Assembly (NCBI RefSeq): GCF_030867095.1
Contig: NC_081824.1
Coordinates: 398,915,329-398,979,328, forward strand
DNA length: 64,000 bases
Direction of reading: 5' to 3'
Source: Alligator mississippiensis
Taxonomy: Eukaryota > Chordata > Crocodylia > Alligatoridae
The first letter of the stretch is position 1, and every line of letters starts with the position of its first letter. The position numbers and the translations under genes are program-made. This document shows positions 25,661 through 34,838 of this stretch, piece after piece. A model generated the notes under the pieces. It made no database searches, was not told the DNA's origin, and worked only from the letters and a program-made list of their open reading frames with translations.

Positions 25661-25884
25661 TTCATAGATGTAGAGTCAGAAGGGACCTGAGCAGATCATC
25701 AAGCCTGACCCCCTGCCCTGGGCAGGAGTGAGTACTGGGCTCATATGACCCCAGCTAGGTAATTGTCAAGCCTCCTCTTAAAGATGCCCAAGGTAAGAGC
25801 CAGCACCACTTCCCTTGGAAGTTGGTTCCAGATCCTAGCCACCCTGACTGTGAAATAGTGTATTCTAATATCCAGCTTGAATAA
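25661..25884 (-). mobile_element. CR1 LINE, 3' end only
   Basis: The low-coordinate side is the CR1 3' end (TTCATAGATGTAGAGTCAGAAGGGACCTGAG..., read on the + strand in shorter blocks: AAGGGACCTGAGCAGATCAT, GACCCCCTGCCCTGGGCAGG). Moving right, the antisense of the last ORF2 codons follows (CCTCTTAAAGATGCCCA, the LGIFKR block; TTGGAAGTTGGTTCCAGAT, the WNQLPR block; GAATAATTAAACC near the FRLDI block). Only about 220 bases remain because of 5' truncation, as is usual for CR1. Confidence 0.92.
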
Positions 25885-26453
25885 TTAAACCCTCTAACTT
25901 GTAGCAAAACTTATAAACAGAACCATAAATTGTAAACAAATACAGAATTGACTAGCAGGTATAACCATATTTAGTTTTATTAATTGATAATTCGGTTGAT
26001 AATTTAGTACTAAATGCTCCATAAGTCTTCTTTTCCTGAAACAGTTAAGGTATTTTTATGACACAAGATGGTCAATAAGGAGGCATTTTGGGCTACTACT
26101 TAAGTGCCCAAACGTAGGAATTCCCACACAGAAATGGAACTTGCAGAATTATGTAAACTACTCATAAAAAAGTATTGCTTGGCAACTATACCCTTGGACA
26201 CAGGATAACCAACTTTTGTTTGGGCACAATGCCATACTAACAGATTGGCATGAGCATAAGGATCCAAGTGACTGTACTGATACACATTAAGTATGGTTGT
26301 TGAGGGCAAGGTTCCCATCTAGGATAGTCTAAATGACTGCCTGTCCTGAGTTCACTACCCAATTTTAAAGAACCACGATAATTTAACAATTTTCTGTTAA
26401 ATTGCTGATACAGAGGCTATGGCCATGCCATATATGACATATCATGTCAGGTT
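25885..26453. other. AT-rich noncoding stretch, nothing recognised
   Basis: Lies between two CR1 fragments of opposite orientation. No coding or repeat signal was recognised. Confidence 0.55.
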
Positions 26454-26891
26454 AAGGGCTTGCAGACCAAGCCCTATGAGGAGAGACTAGAGAACCTGGA
26501 CCTTTTCAGCCTCCGCAAGAGAAGCTTGAGAGGCGACCTTGTGGCTGCCTATAAGTTCATCACGGGGGCACAGAAGGGAATTGGTGAGGTTTTATTCACC
26601 AAGGCGCCCCCGGGGGTTACAAGAAATAATGGCCACAAGCTAGCAGAGAGCGGATTTAGATTGGACATTAGGAAGAACTTCTTCACAGTTCGAGTGGCCA
26701 AGGTCTGGAACGGGCTCCCAAGGGAGGTGGTGCTCTCCCCTACCCTGGGGGTCTTCAAGAGGAGGTTAGATAAGCATCTAGCTGGGGTCATCTAGACCCA
26801 GCACTCTTTCCTGCCTATGCAGGGGGTCGGACTCGATGATCTATTGAGGTCCCTTCCGACCCTAACATCTATAAGTCTATGAATCTATGAA
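26454..26891 (+). mobile_element. CR1 LINE, 5'-truncated 3' end
   Basis: The open frame 26460-26795 covers the last 111 residues of ORF2: KPYEERLENLDLFSLRKRSL, RGDLVAAYKFITGAQK, GHKLAESGFRLDIRKNFFTV, WNGLPREVVLSPTLGVFKRR and LAGVI with a stop. The 3' tail has GGGGGTCGGACTCGATGATC and ends in TCTATAAGTCTATGAATCTATGAA at about 26891. The uninterrupted frame and good match to the general CR1 C-terminus indicate a fairly young copy. It lies about 260 bases upstream of another CR1 in the same orientation, but of a different subfamily by its 3' end. Confidence 0.94.
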
Positions 26892-27154
26892 CAGGAAGGG
26901 GGCGGGGGGGGGGTACCTGCTACCATTGCTGCCCCCACAGATAATCTGGGCATGGGGGAACCCCAGCACCACTCCTGCCTTGCAGGCTGTGTAGAACAGC
27001 TTAACAGGATGAAAGGCTCAGCCAGACATAATACTGGTGATAGGAAGGTCCCTTTTTCCTGCAGCTGCTCCCTGCTACCTCCCTCCCCATCACTCACAGA
27101 TATTTCTTGCTGGCCAGGGAGCAGGCACTGGAAGGGGATACCCAACTATTAAAA
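26892..27154. other. GC-rich spacer between two CR1 copies, unclassified
   Basis: G-rich at 26895-26912. The segment resembles in composition the stretch at 28204-28640 on the other side of the next CR1. The two may be halves of one GC-rich repeat split by the CR1 insertion, but no duplicated target site was identified. Confidence 0.35.
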
Positions 27155-28203
27155 TTGGTCTGTGGTCAGACCCAGAGGGTAGTATTTGATGGAAATCACT
27201 CATCATGGTGTCCTGTGACCAGTGGGGTCCCCCAAGTCTCTGTCCTTGGACCCATACTGTTCAACATCTTCATTAATGATGTGGACATTGGAGTCAGAAG
27301 CATACTGGCCAAGTTCGCCGATGACACCAAACTTTGGGGAAAAGCATCCACACCAGAAGATAGGTGGGTGATCCAGGCTGACCTGGACAGGCTCAGCAAG
27401 TGGACGGATGAGAATCTGATGGTTTTCAACGCCGATAAATGCAAGGTTCTCCACCTTGGGAAGAAAAACCCGCAGCATCCTTATAGGCTTGGCAGTGCTA
27501 TGTTGGCTAGCACTATGGAAGAAAGAGACTTGGGGGTCATCATTGACCACAAGATGAACATGAGCCTGCAATACAATGTTGCGGCTAGTAAAGCGACCAA
27601 AACGTTGGCTTGCATCCATAGATGCTTCTCAAGCAAATCCCGGAACGTCATTCTTCCCTTGTACTCGGCCTTGGTGAAGCCGCAGCTGGAGTACTACATC
27701 CAGTTTTGGGCTCCACAATTCAAAAAGGATGTGGATAAGCTTAAGAGAGTCCAGAGAAGAGCCACGCGCATGATCAGAAGTCAGGGAAGCAGATCCTGCG
27801 ATGACAGGCTGAGAGCCCTGGGGCTCTTTAGCCTGGAAAAGCGCAGGCTCAGGGGTGATCTGATGGCCACCTATAAGTTTATCAGGGGTGACCACCAGTA
27901 TCTGGGGGAACATTTGTTCACCAGAGCGCCCCTAGGGATGACGACTAGGTCAAACGGTCATAAACTACTACAAGACCGTTTCAGGCTGGACATAAGGAAG
28001 AATTTCTTTAGTGTCCAAGCCCCCAAGTTCTGGAACAGCCTGCCACCGAAGGTGGTTCAAGCGCCTACATTGAACACCTTCAAGAGCAAACTGGATGCTT
28101 TTCTTGCTGGGATCCAGCTGACTTCCTGCCCTTTGGGCAGGGGGCTGGACTCGATGATTTTCCGAGGTCCCTTCCAGCCCTAATGTCTATGAAATCTATG
28201 AAA
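27155..28203 (+). mobile_element. CR1 LINE with open reverse-transcriptase/C-terminal frame
   Basis: The open frame 27107-28183 (358 residues) is CR1 from about residue 18 on; the start Met and first residues come from flanking DNA. It carries TQRVVFDG (23-29), [20 protein letters not shown] (39-58, with V where G is usual after PQ), KFADDTKLWG (69-78; the FADD catalytic Asp pair is intact), FNADKCKVLHLG (107-118), LYSALVKPQLEYYIQFWAP (185-203), KRVQRRATRMI (213-223), RLRGDLMATYKFI (247-259), RFRLDIRKNFF (291-301) and the C-terminal LDAFLAGI (329-336). The N-terminal part of the reverse transcriptase and the endonuclease are absent. A short deletion at the usual stop lets the frame run 22 residues into the 3' tail (GLDSMIFRGPFQP). 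The tail ends TCTATGAAATCTATGAAAA. This is the least damaged element in the window. Confidence 0.95.
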
Positions 28204-28946
28204 ACTGCTACCACCACTGTCCCTGGCTGAGCATAGCACCCTGCCCAGTTGGTCCTCATAGTCCACTGCTGCAGCAGGAGAGGAGCAAGATAAGAGCAGT
28301 TCAAACATCATGCTTGAGTTACCTGGGGACATCAGCAGTGGGCAAGTCCCCTCTTCCTGTACCTGCTTCCAGGCTACCCCTGCATTGTTGTACCCCATCC
28401 ATCTAGGGGTTTCAGAAGGAGAGAGAAGCTATGTAAGGTGCTGGGCATGGCCAAGAACAGTGGCAGCGGTGGGCCCTGCTCCCAACCTGACCATTCTAGG
28501 TTTCCTATACTGGCTGGGCAGGGGGCCTACCTGGTGAGAAGTGGCCTCATAGCGTGCCAGGTTCAACCAGGGACAGCAGCAGTGGTCTGTACCTGTGCCA
28601 GCTAACTGGCCACCTGCCCATTGGGGAGTCCCTTTGTGATAAGTATAGGGGGAGGATAATTTTATTATGCTATACAGTAATTTTATTATGCTATACAGTG
28701 TAATGGGGATATGACTACATGACCACAACTTCCTGGATCTGCCCCAAAGATTGGAAAAAGCACTTCAGAGAATTGCTTGCATCTTCTGTATATCTAGTTT
28801 TGTGATAATTTTTGGTTGCTCTCTATATTTAGATTCTTTTCTACAGACGTCCCTTACCAATTGACATTACGCCAGTTGACAGTAGACAAGACATCCACTT
28901 TCTGTTATCTGACTTCCTTATTGGACCTTTCCTCAAAATTAACCAT
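28204..28946. other. GC-rich segment followed by AT-rich spacer, unclassified
   Basis: 28204-28640 is GC-rich with unrecognisable overlapping frames. It may be continuous with 26892-27154 on the other side of the CR1. A 21-bp tandem duplication lies at 28658-28699. 28740-28946 is AT-rich with nothing recognised. Confidence 0.35.
28658..28699. repeat. Perfect 21-bp tandem duplication
   Basis: The unit AATTTTATTATGCTATACAG plus T occurs twice back to back without a mismatch. It is probably a recent slippage or repair duplication. Confidence 0.93.
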
Positions 28947-29530
28947 ATTCATAGAATCATAGGAAATTAGGGTAGGAAGGGACCTCATGAGGTCATCTAG
29001 TCAAAACCCCGTGCTCAAAGCAGGGCCATCCCCAACTATATCATCCAAGCTAAGGCTTTGTCTATCTGGGTCTTAAAAAACTCCAAAGATGGAGATTCCA
29101 CAACGTATTTGGGTAGCCTGTTCCAGTACTGTACTATCCTCCTAGCAAGAGATTTTTTTTTCTTAATAACTAACTGAAACTTGCCTTGCTGCCACTTGAA
29201 ACCATTGCTCCTTGTTTTTTATCTGCTACCATGGAGAGCAGTCTATCTCCATCCTCTCTGGAACTACTCTTCAGGTAGCTGAAGGTTGCAATTAAATACT
29301 CCCTAAGTCTTCTCTTTCCCAGACTAAATAAGACCAGGCTGCAATTAAATACACCTTCAGCCTTTCCTCATAACTTATGTGTTCCAGCCCCCTCACCATT
29401 TTTGTTGCCTTCTGCTGGACTACACAGTACTCCAGATGTGGCCTCACCCATGCTGAAATAGAAGGGAATAATCACTTCCCTTGATCTGCTGGCAACACTC
29501 CTACCAATGTAGCCTGCTGGCACTGGATTT
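28947..29530 (-). mobile_element. CR1 LINE, 5'-truncated 3' half
   Basis: The 3' end lies at the left (TTCATAGAATCATAGGAAAT, AAGGGACCTCATGAGGTCAT). The antisense then shows CTCCAAAGATGGAGATTCCA (the ESPSLEVF block), the C-rich middle, and on the right the [13 protein letters not shown] sequence at about 29470-29500, ending near 29530. The copy resembles the one at 7920-9151 (same GNNGT-type 3' end and AGCAGATCAAGGGAAGTGAT block), so both probably belong to one older subfamily. About 17 bases (GCAATTAAATACxCC) are duplicated at 29285 and 29339. The frame is broken. Confidence 0.92.
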
Positions 29531-29615
29531 ATGACCCAGATACCTTGTTCTGGGTGGACCCAAACCCTCAGATTGACCACAACTTTTTCCATTTAATAAT
29601 AGGCAAATGTTATTG
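29531..29615 (-). repeat. 70-bp segment shared with 2724-2790 in reverse orientation
   Basis: The reverse complement reads CCTATTATTAAATGGAAAAA, GTTGTGGTCAATCTGAGGGT and TTGGGTCCACCC. The segment at 2724-2790 reads CCTATTATTGGATGGAAGAA, GTTGTGGTTGGTCTGAGTGT and CTGGGTCTACCC. Identity is about 80 percent by eye. The family to which it belongs is unknown. Confidence 0.6.
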
Positions 29616-32600
29616 ATACATAGTAATAACAGGTAAGACTAATGCAGGCAAGGCAAACAAAATTATCACCCACTCCTGATTCTATACCTACCAGTCCTAA
29701 GGCTGTTAGAGCCAAGATACATCTGACCAGTATGCAATCTTCCCCCTGTGTTTCTTTCTTGAGTGTCATATGTCAGAAGCCTGGAGGTTAAAGGCCAAGA
29801 CCTACTCCACCCCTGAAGTGGGATGGGTGAGATAGCTTGGTGGTGTGCCCTGTGTCCATGGTGACCTTGGGTTCCCACCTTGGGGACCCTTTGCTGATCT
29901 GTATATTCTGTTTAACACTATCTTACCCCCTTCCATTTACAGGTACAAGGAAAGAGAAGCAGGCCCTCAACCTCGAGGATGACAGGGATTCATCTTTTTC
30001 CCCCACAGTAAAAGGAGTGAAAAATGGGGGAAAATGGTGGTATGTCCTGGTGGTATGCCCTCTGTCCATGGTGCTTCTGGTTCCCCTTTTGGGGACCCCT
30101 CTTAAGGACCCCTTTTAGGGACGGGTACCCTTTGCTGTTCTAAAGTCCTTTCTTTTGTATTTTTCCCCTCCTGATAACTTCATCCATGGGCATTGCTGAT
30201 TGGTCTTTCTGTGGTTGTCATTCTGTCCATGTTCTGTCCTGTCAGCTTATTCCTTTGTTTCACAAGCCCATCATATGCCCACGTCCTAAATTGGGCTTTC
30301 CTGGTGCCCTCCTAATTTGGTCTGTTCCCCCAAAACCATAACTCTCAGGTCCTCCACTCTTGGGCCTTCTGAGCTGGTGCCACCTTATCTTATGTTATGT
30401 TATGGAACAGTGTGGTATATGCCCAGAATTTCCCAGGCTATGTGTTTATCCATTGGCCTTGTTGTGTTAAACACCCCATCTGCCTTAAAGGCTTTGAGAG
30501 CTGTGTGACCAGGCCTTTAGAAATCAATTAACCCTTGCTGCCACTCTGGACTATTGTTCTAACATCTATATATTTACCAACAAGCCAATTCCCAAAAACA
30601 AACCTTTAAATACCATTTTCTAGCCATCACTTCCATTTTGGGAAAAGATATAAATAACTTTTTTAGGTGTTTCAAAACCTACATGAAGACATTTACTAGG
30701 TCAGTCTAAGTGTCCTCCTACTTAGTTAATTTTAATTACATTGTAAATAACTAAATAAATATTTGTAGAAGCATTTACATGTATATCATTGCTAATTAAC
30801 TTGATACGTTATTTCATTTAAAGAGAAGGTTAATTCATAGGAAAACATTTAGGCACTAAGTGTATTAGCAACTGCTGTTTCAGGAATTGCTGATCAGCCT
30901 TCCTTCCACTTCTGTCACCTTTCCTAACTTTATTTTTCGTTAAATTGATGATGCTTTTGGTGATAAAGTAGAGCAACACACTTTACTAAATGAACATCTA
31001 ATTATATTAGTCACTTTACATCAGACACTCAGAGAATCTGCTACCTTGCTTGATTTATAGACAAAAAATATATGCACTGTAAAATATTTCTTTGACACAT
31101 TTTGGACATCACATTTCATTAAGATCCATTTCATTAGTACAGTGCTAAGAAAATGTTCAAAACTCAAATCAGGTATTTCAAAATTTGGGTTTGACCTGAA
31201 CCAGGATGAATAATCAAAATATAGTATTTTATTCTTGCAGTGGGGATTTAAGAAAATTTTTAATTCAGGAACTTCTAAACATTCAGTTTGCCTATTTTCA
31301 TTTGAATTCCCAAATCCAACCACTTACATTTGACTTAGTTCAACATTAATCTGCATCCTCCTGAACCTCTCAGCCTAATCTGTAGCCTCATACCAATCTC
31401 TCATCTATAGGAGGAGTTCTCTGGGAACTCTCTTCCATAAAGCAGTATGGCCAGATGACTCCAAAGATGCTTTCTGGAGTTCACCATGCAGCCTTGTCCA
31501 TACTGGATAATTTGAGAAAGAAGCACCCAAACTACAAATCCTCAGGAACTACGGTACCATAAGAGAGTAATGTTCAATATTAACTCATATTAATTCAGTT
31601 CTGTCTGAAAATATTAGGTAGAGATCAGCCCAAAGTGGAATGAATTATTTTGATACACTTTTTTTTTCAAATAAAATCTAAAAAAAAAAAAAAATTCTCC
31701 CAAAAATTGATTTTTGAAGAAATCATCTCCTGTGAAAAAAATATTTTAAAATTAATCCATTCTATTTCAGAGTGAAAACCAACTTTCATTCAGGATATAA
31801 GCCTTACAACATTTTGCATGATTTAAGTTGAAGACAGCAGAGAGCATTCACAAAGCTCTTTATTAACCTGTATCAAATGAAATCAGTGATTGAATTCCTA
31901 TGTTTTTTAATGGGATCAGTTTTGAAAACTCACTCTCTCAAAGCAACTTTGTGGAAAGGAGTTGTGAAGCTACTCAGAAGGAAACTTCATAAAGACAAAC
32001 CCTTTGCTTCTCTATTTCTTAAGTTCATAATCATCAGTTCTTCTAAACCATGGATGCATTGTCTTGGAGCTACTACTATTTAAACTTGTACAAATACAGC
32101 TTTCCAATAATTGTCTATTGGGTGCCTACATACAAACGTAGATTGTCAAAAGTGTCTCATAGGAAACACCTAAATGTAGAAATATTGCAAGTCCATAGGT
32201 GCCTAAGGTCTGATGTTTTTTCTGGTCATGATCAGAAACACTAAAGTGTTAACAAGAAGAGTCAAGGCTTTAGGATAATCTGACCCAACATCTCATTCGT
32301 TCCTGTTAATGTTATCCCTCTTTTCAAGGAATCCTTAAATACTCACTGGGACAAAAAATAATGACTCTCCTCTTCTACAATGTTCTTTATTGAATGCCCT
32401 CCTTCTCCATCCCCTTCTGGGGATCTATTCTTGTCAGCTTCTGTAACAGTGTGATAACTGTCTCTATTTGGCAACTTCCTTACATTTCCTTAAAACCCCT
32501 GATGTCTGCTGCACACCCACTTCACTATTCTCCTGGTCCTCAGTGATATGGTAGCTGTATAAAAAGGAGAATGAACTAACGTGGGCTTCTAAATTGTGCT

Positions 32601-32659
32601 ATGAGAGGGTAGAGCTGGCTGCAAAAGAGGAAAACCCACATTGTGTTATTACAGTATAA
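29616..32659. other. Unclassified; C/T-rich with an internal direct repeat, then AT-rich
   Basis: 29839-29897 and 30048-30137 share a repeat (GGTGGTRTGCCCTSTGTCCA, then a GGTTCCC and GGGGACCC core, ending ACCCTTTGCTG). 29900-30540 is pyrimidine-rich and unclassified. 30540-32650 is AT-rich; poly-A/T lies at about 31668-31696. No gene was recognised. Confidence 0.45.
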
Positions 32660-33775
32660 TGCTATTCCTCCATGGTATTCAGGTCCTTATTCAAGGTGGA
32701 CTCAATGTCATGGAAGGTAGCTGCTTGCATTACCAAAGAAAGGTCATTTGCATATACAAATTTGCACTACTTTGTTGGTGGCTTATCACTTGTGTATACA
32801 TTAAAATGCATTGGTGTGAGTACTGAACCTTGTGGCAGTCCATTGCTGAGGAATCAGGGCAAACTGACTCTGTCACCCAGGTTGACATGTAGCTGCCTAT
32901 CACTCAGCATTGTTCCATATAAGGCCAAATATTACACATCAGATCATAATCTTTGTGAGCTTCAGCATCAAAACTTGAATCCAGACCATATTGAAGGCTG
33001 ATGACAAGTCTACGAAGGCTGCACCAGTCTTTGATTTTTTTCCTAACAACCAGCATTAATGTGCGTTTCAAGGGCCAAAACTTGGTCACAGCATCTTTTC
33101 TTAGGCTATAATCCCACTCATTCCTTGGGGATCACTGGCTCAATAAAAGTCTGATTCTTCTGAAATGATACATTCTAAGAGTTTGTAGGCTGTGCAAAGG
33201 AGTGATATTGGCCAAAGCTTCCCAGTTCATTGTTTGGGCTACCGACTTTGAGTTATTGCAGTGACCATTGCTTCCTGCCATTTTTTTGGTATGCATCCAA
33301 ATTCCATAGTTTTGGTGTACAGTTTCACCAACCTTTGGAATCCCTTGAGACCTACATGATGGAAAATTTCTGGGAGGATACCATCTCCATGAACTAACTT
33401 CCATTTCTTCATTGGGGTTATCCCCTCCTTTACATTATCTGTGCTAATGGCAGTAGGAGCTTATACAGATATGGATGTCATTATCCAATGTAATTGACAA
33501 TTAACCTCTCATTTGGTGTTTTTGTCAAGAGGTCCTTTTGTATTGATATGGACCAGAAGCAGTCACGCTCAGCTTGTTGACTTCCAACTGAACTCTTCAA
33601 TATGGTGCATCACTGGAACCCTCAAGTGGGCCCCATCACTTTGGATACCCATGCTGTCACACACTGCTTCTCCACCCATTTTTTCACAAGGCAGGAACTC
33701 TACAAGAAGTATAGTGAATTAAAGGAAACAAACACCTCCCCATTCACCAGGACCTCACTAATGCCCCTCACCACC
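32660..33775 (-). mobile_element. Fossil non-CR1 LINE, reverse-transcriptase region
   Basis: Read on the minus strand from right to left: GDGILPEIFHHVGLKGFQRL and IPKKWQEAMVTAI (about 33400-33250), FIEPVIPKE-like (33130), KSKTGAAFVDLSSAFNMVW (33035-32980), GLPQGSVLTPMHFNVYTSDK (32860-32800) and KFVYANDLSLVMQA (about 32770-32735). These are the successive blocks of a non-LTR reverse transcriptase. The catalytic YADD appears as YAND, and several frame changes and stops separate the blocks. The motif style (VDLSSAFDxVW, NxYTSDxPxT, YADDLxLxxQ) differs from CR1 (FADDTKL), so it is another clade. The linker upstream at 33430-33775 is decayed. It is probably related to the fragments at 7205, 38300 and 57985. 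Confidence 0.75.
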
Positions 33776-33786
33776 CCTCATCCGTA

Positions 33787-34838
33787 AGTCATAGATTCAT
33801 AGATTGTAAGGCCAGGAGGGATCTCGGAAGATCATCAGGGCCAGCCCCCTGCACCAAGCAGGAAACATAATTAGGGGTCAAGTGACCCCAGCAAGGTGAT
33901 TGTCTAGTCTCCTCTTGAAGATTTCCTGGGTAGGTGATTGCACCACCTCTGGAAGGAGCTCATTCCACAGTCTGGATACCCTTACTGTGAACAGGTTATT
34001 CCTAATGTTGAGCCTGAATTTGTCTTCCAGGAGTTTGTGGACATTACTCATGGTTTTCCCCTTGGGTGCCCTGGTTAAGAGTTGCTTACCAAGCCCTTGA
34101 TGTATTCCCCTAGTGTAGTGGTAAGCTGCTACCAGGTCCCTTCTTGGCCTTATCTTCAGGCTGAAGAGTCCCAAATGCCTCAGCCTTTCCTCATATGACT
34201 CTGATCATATGGGTAGCTTTCCTTTTAAAATTATTTCCTTTTAAGACTCTGATCATATGGGTAGCTCTTCTTTGGACTCCCTCAATCTTGTCCATATCCT
34301 TATTAAAGTGTGGTGCCCAAAACTGAATGCAGTACTCCAGCTGCAGTCTCACCAGTGCTGAGTAAAGCAGAAGAATCTCCTTTTGCTGGAGATGCATCGA
34401 TTGATACATGCCAGAGTATTATTTGCCTAACTGGCTACAGAATTGCACTGCCGGCTCATATTCATACTGTGGTCTATTATTACCCCAGGTTCCTTTAATT
34501 TGTGGTGCTAGTCACTTCGGTGGCACCAAGCCTTAGGTGCGTTGGGGGTTGCTCGTCCTGAGGTGGAGAACTTTACATTTCTCGATGATGAACTTCATCA
34601 AGTTCCAATCCACCCAACTTGCTAGCCTGTCTAGGTATGCCTGTATCTGTAGCCTATTTTAAAGCATGACCATGCTCCCCCATAACTTGGTGTCATCCAT
34701 GAACTTGGCCAGCAAGCTCTTCATCCCCACATCCAAATCGTTAATAAAGATGTTGAAAAGTACTGGATCGGGCACTGACCCCTGCAGCACGATGCTGTCC
34801 ACTTCTCTCCAGGATGACACAGATTTGTTCAGTACGAC
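33787..34838 (-). mobile_element. CR1 LINE, 5'-truncated in the reverse transcriptase
   Basis: The 3' end is at 33787 (TCATAGATTCATAGATTGTA, GGAGGGATCTCGGAAGATC). The minus-strand frame 33878-34174 reads MGLFSLKIRPRRDLVAAYHY, KLLEDKFRLNIRNNLFTVRV and FKRRLDNHLAGVT. The frame 34191-34409 includes LLLYSALVRLQLEYCIQFWA. Near 34690-34720 the catalytic block reads [11 protein letters not shown] (FADD changed to FMDD), preceded by [20 protein letters not shown] at about 34740-34790. The 5' end lies at about 34838, where it meets the tail of the next CR1. A 48-bp internal duplication lies at 34197-34266. Confidence 0.93.
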
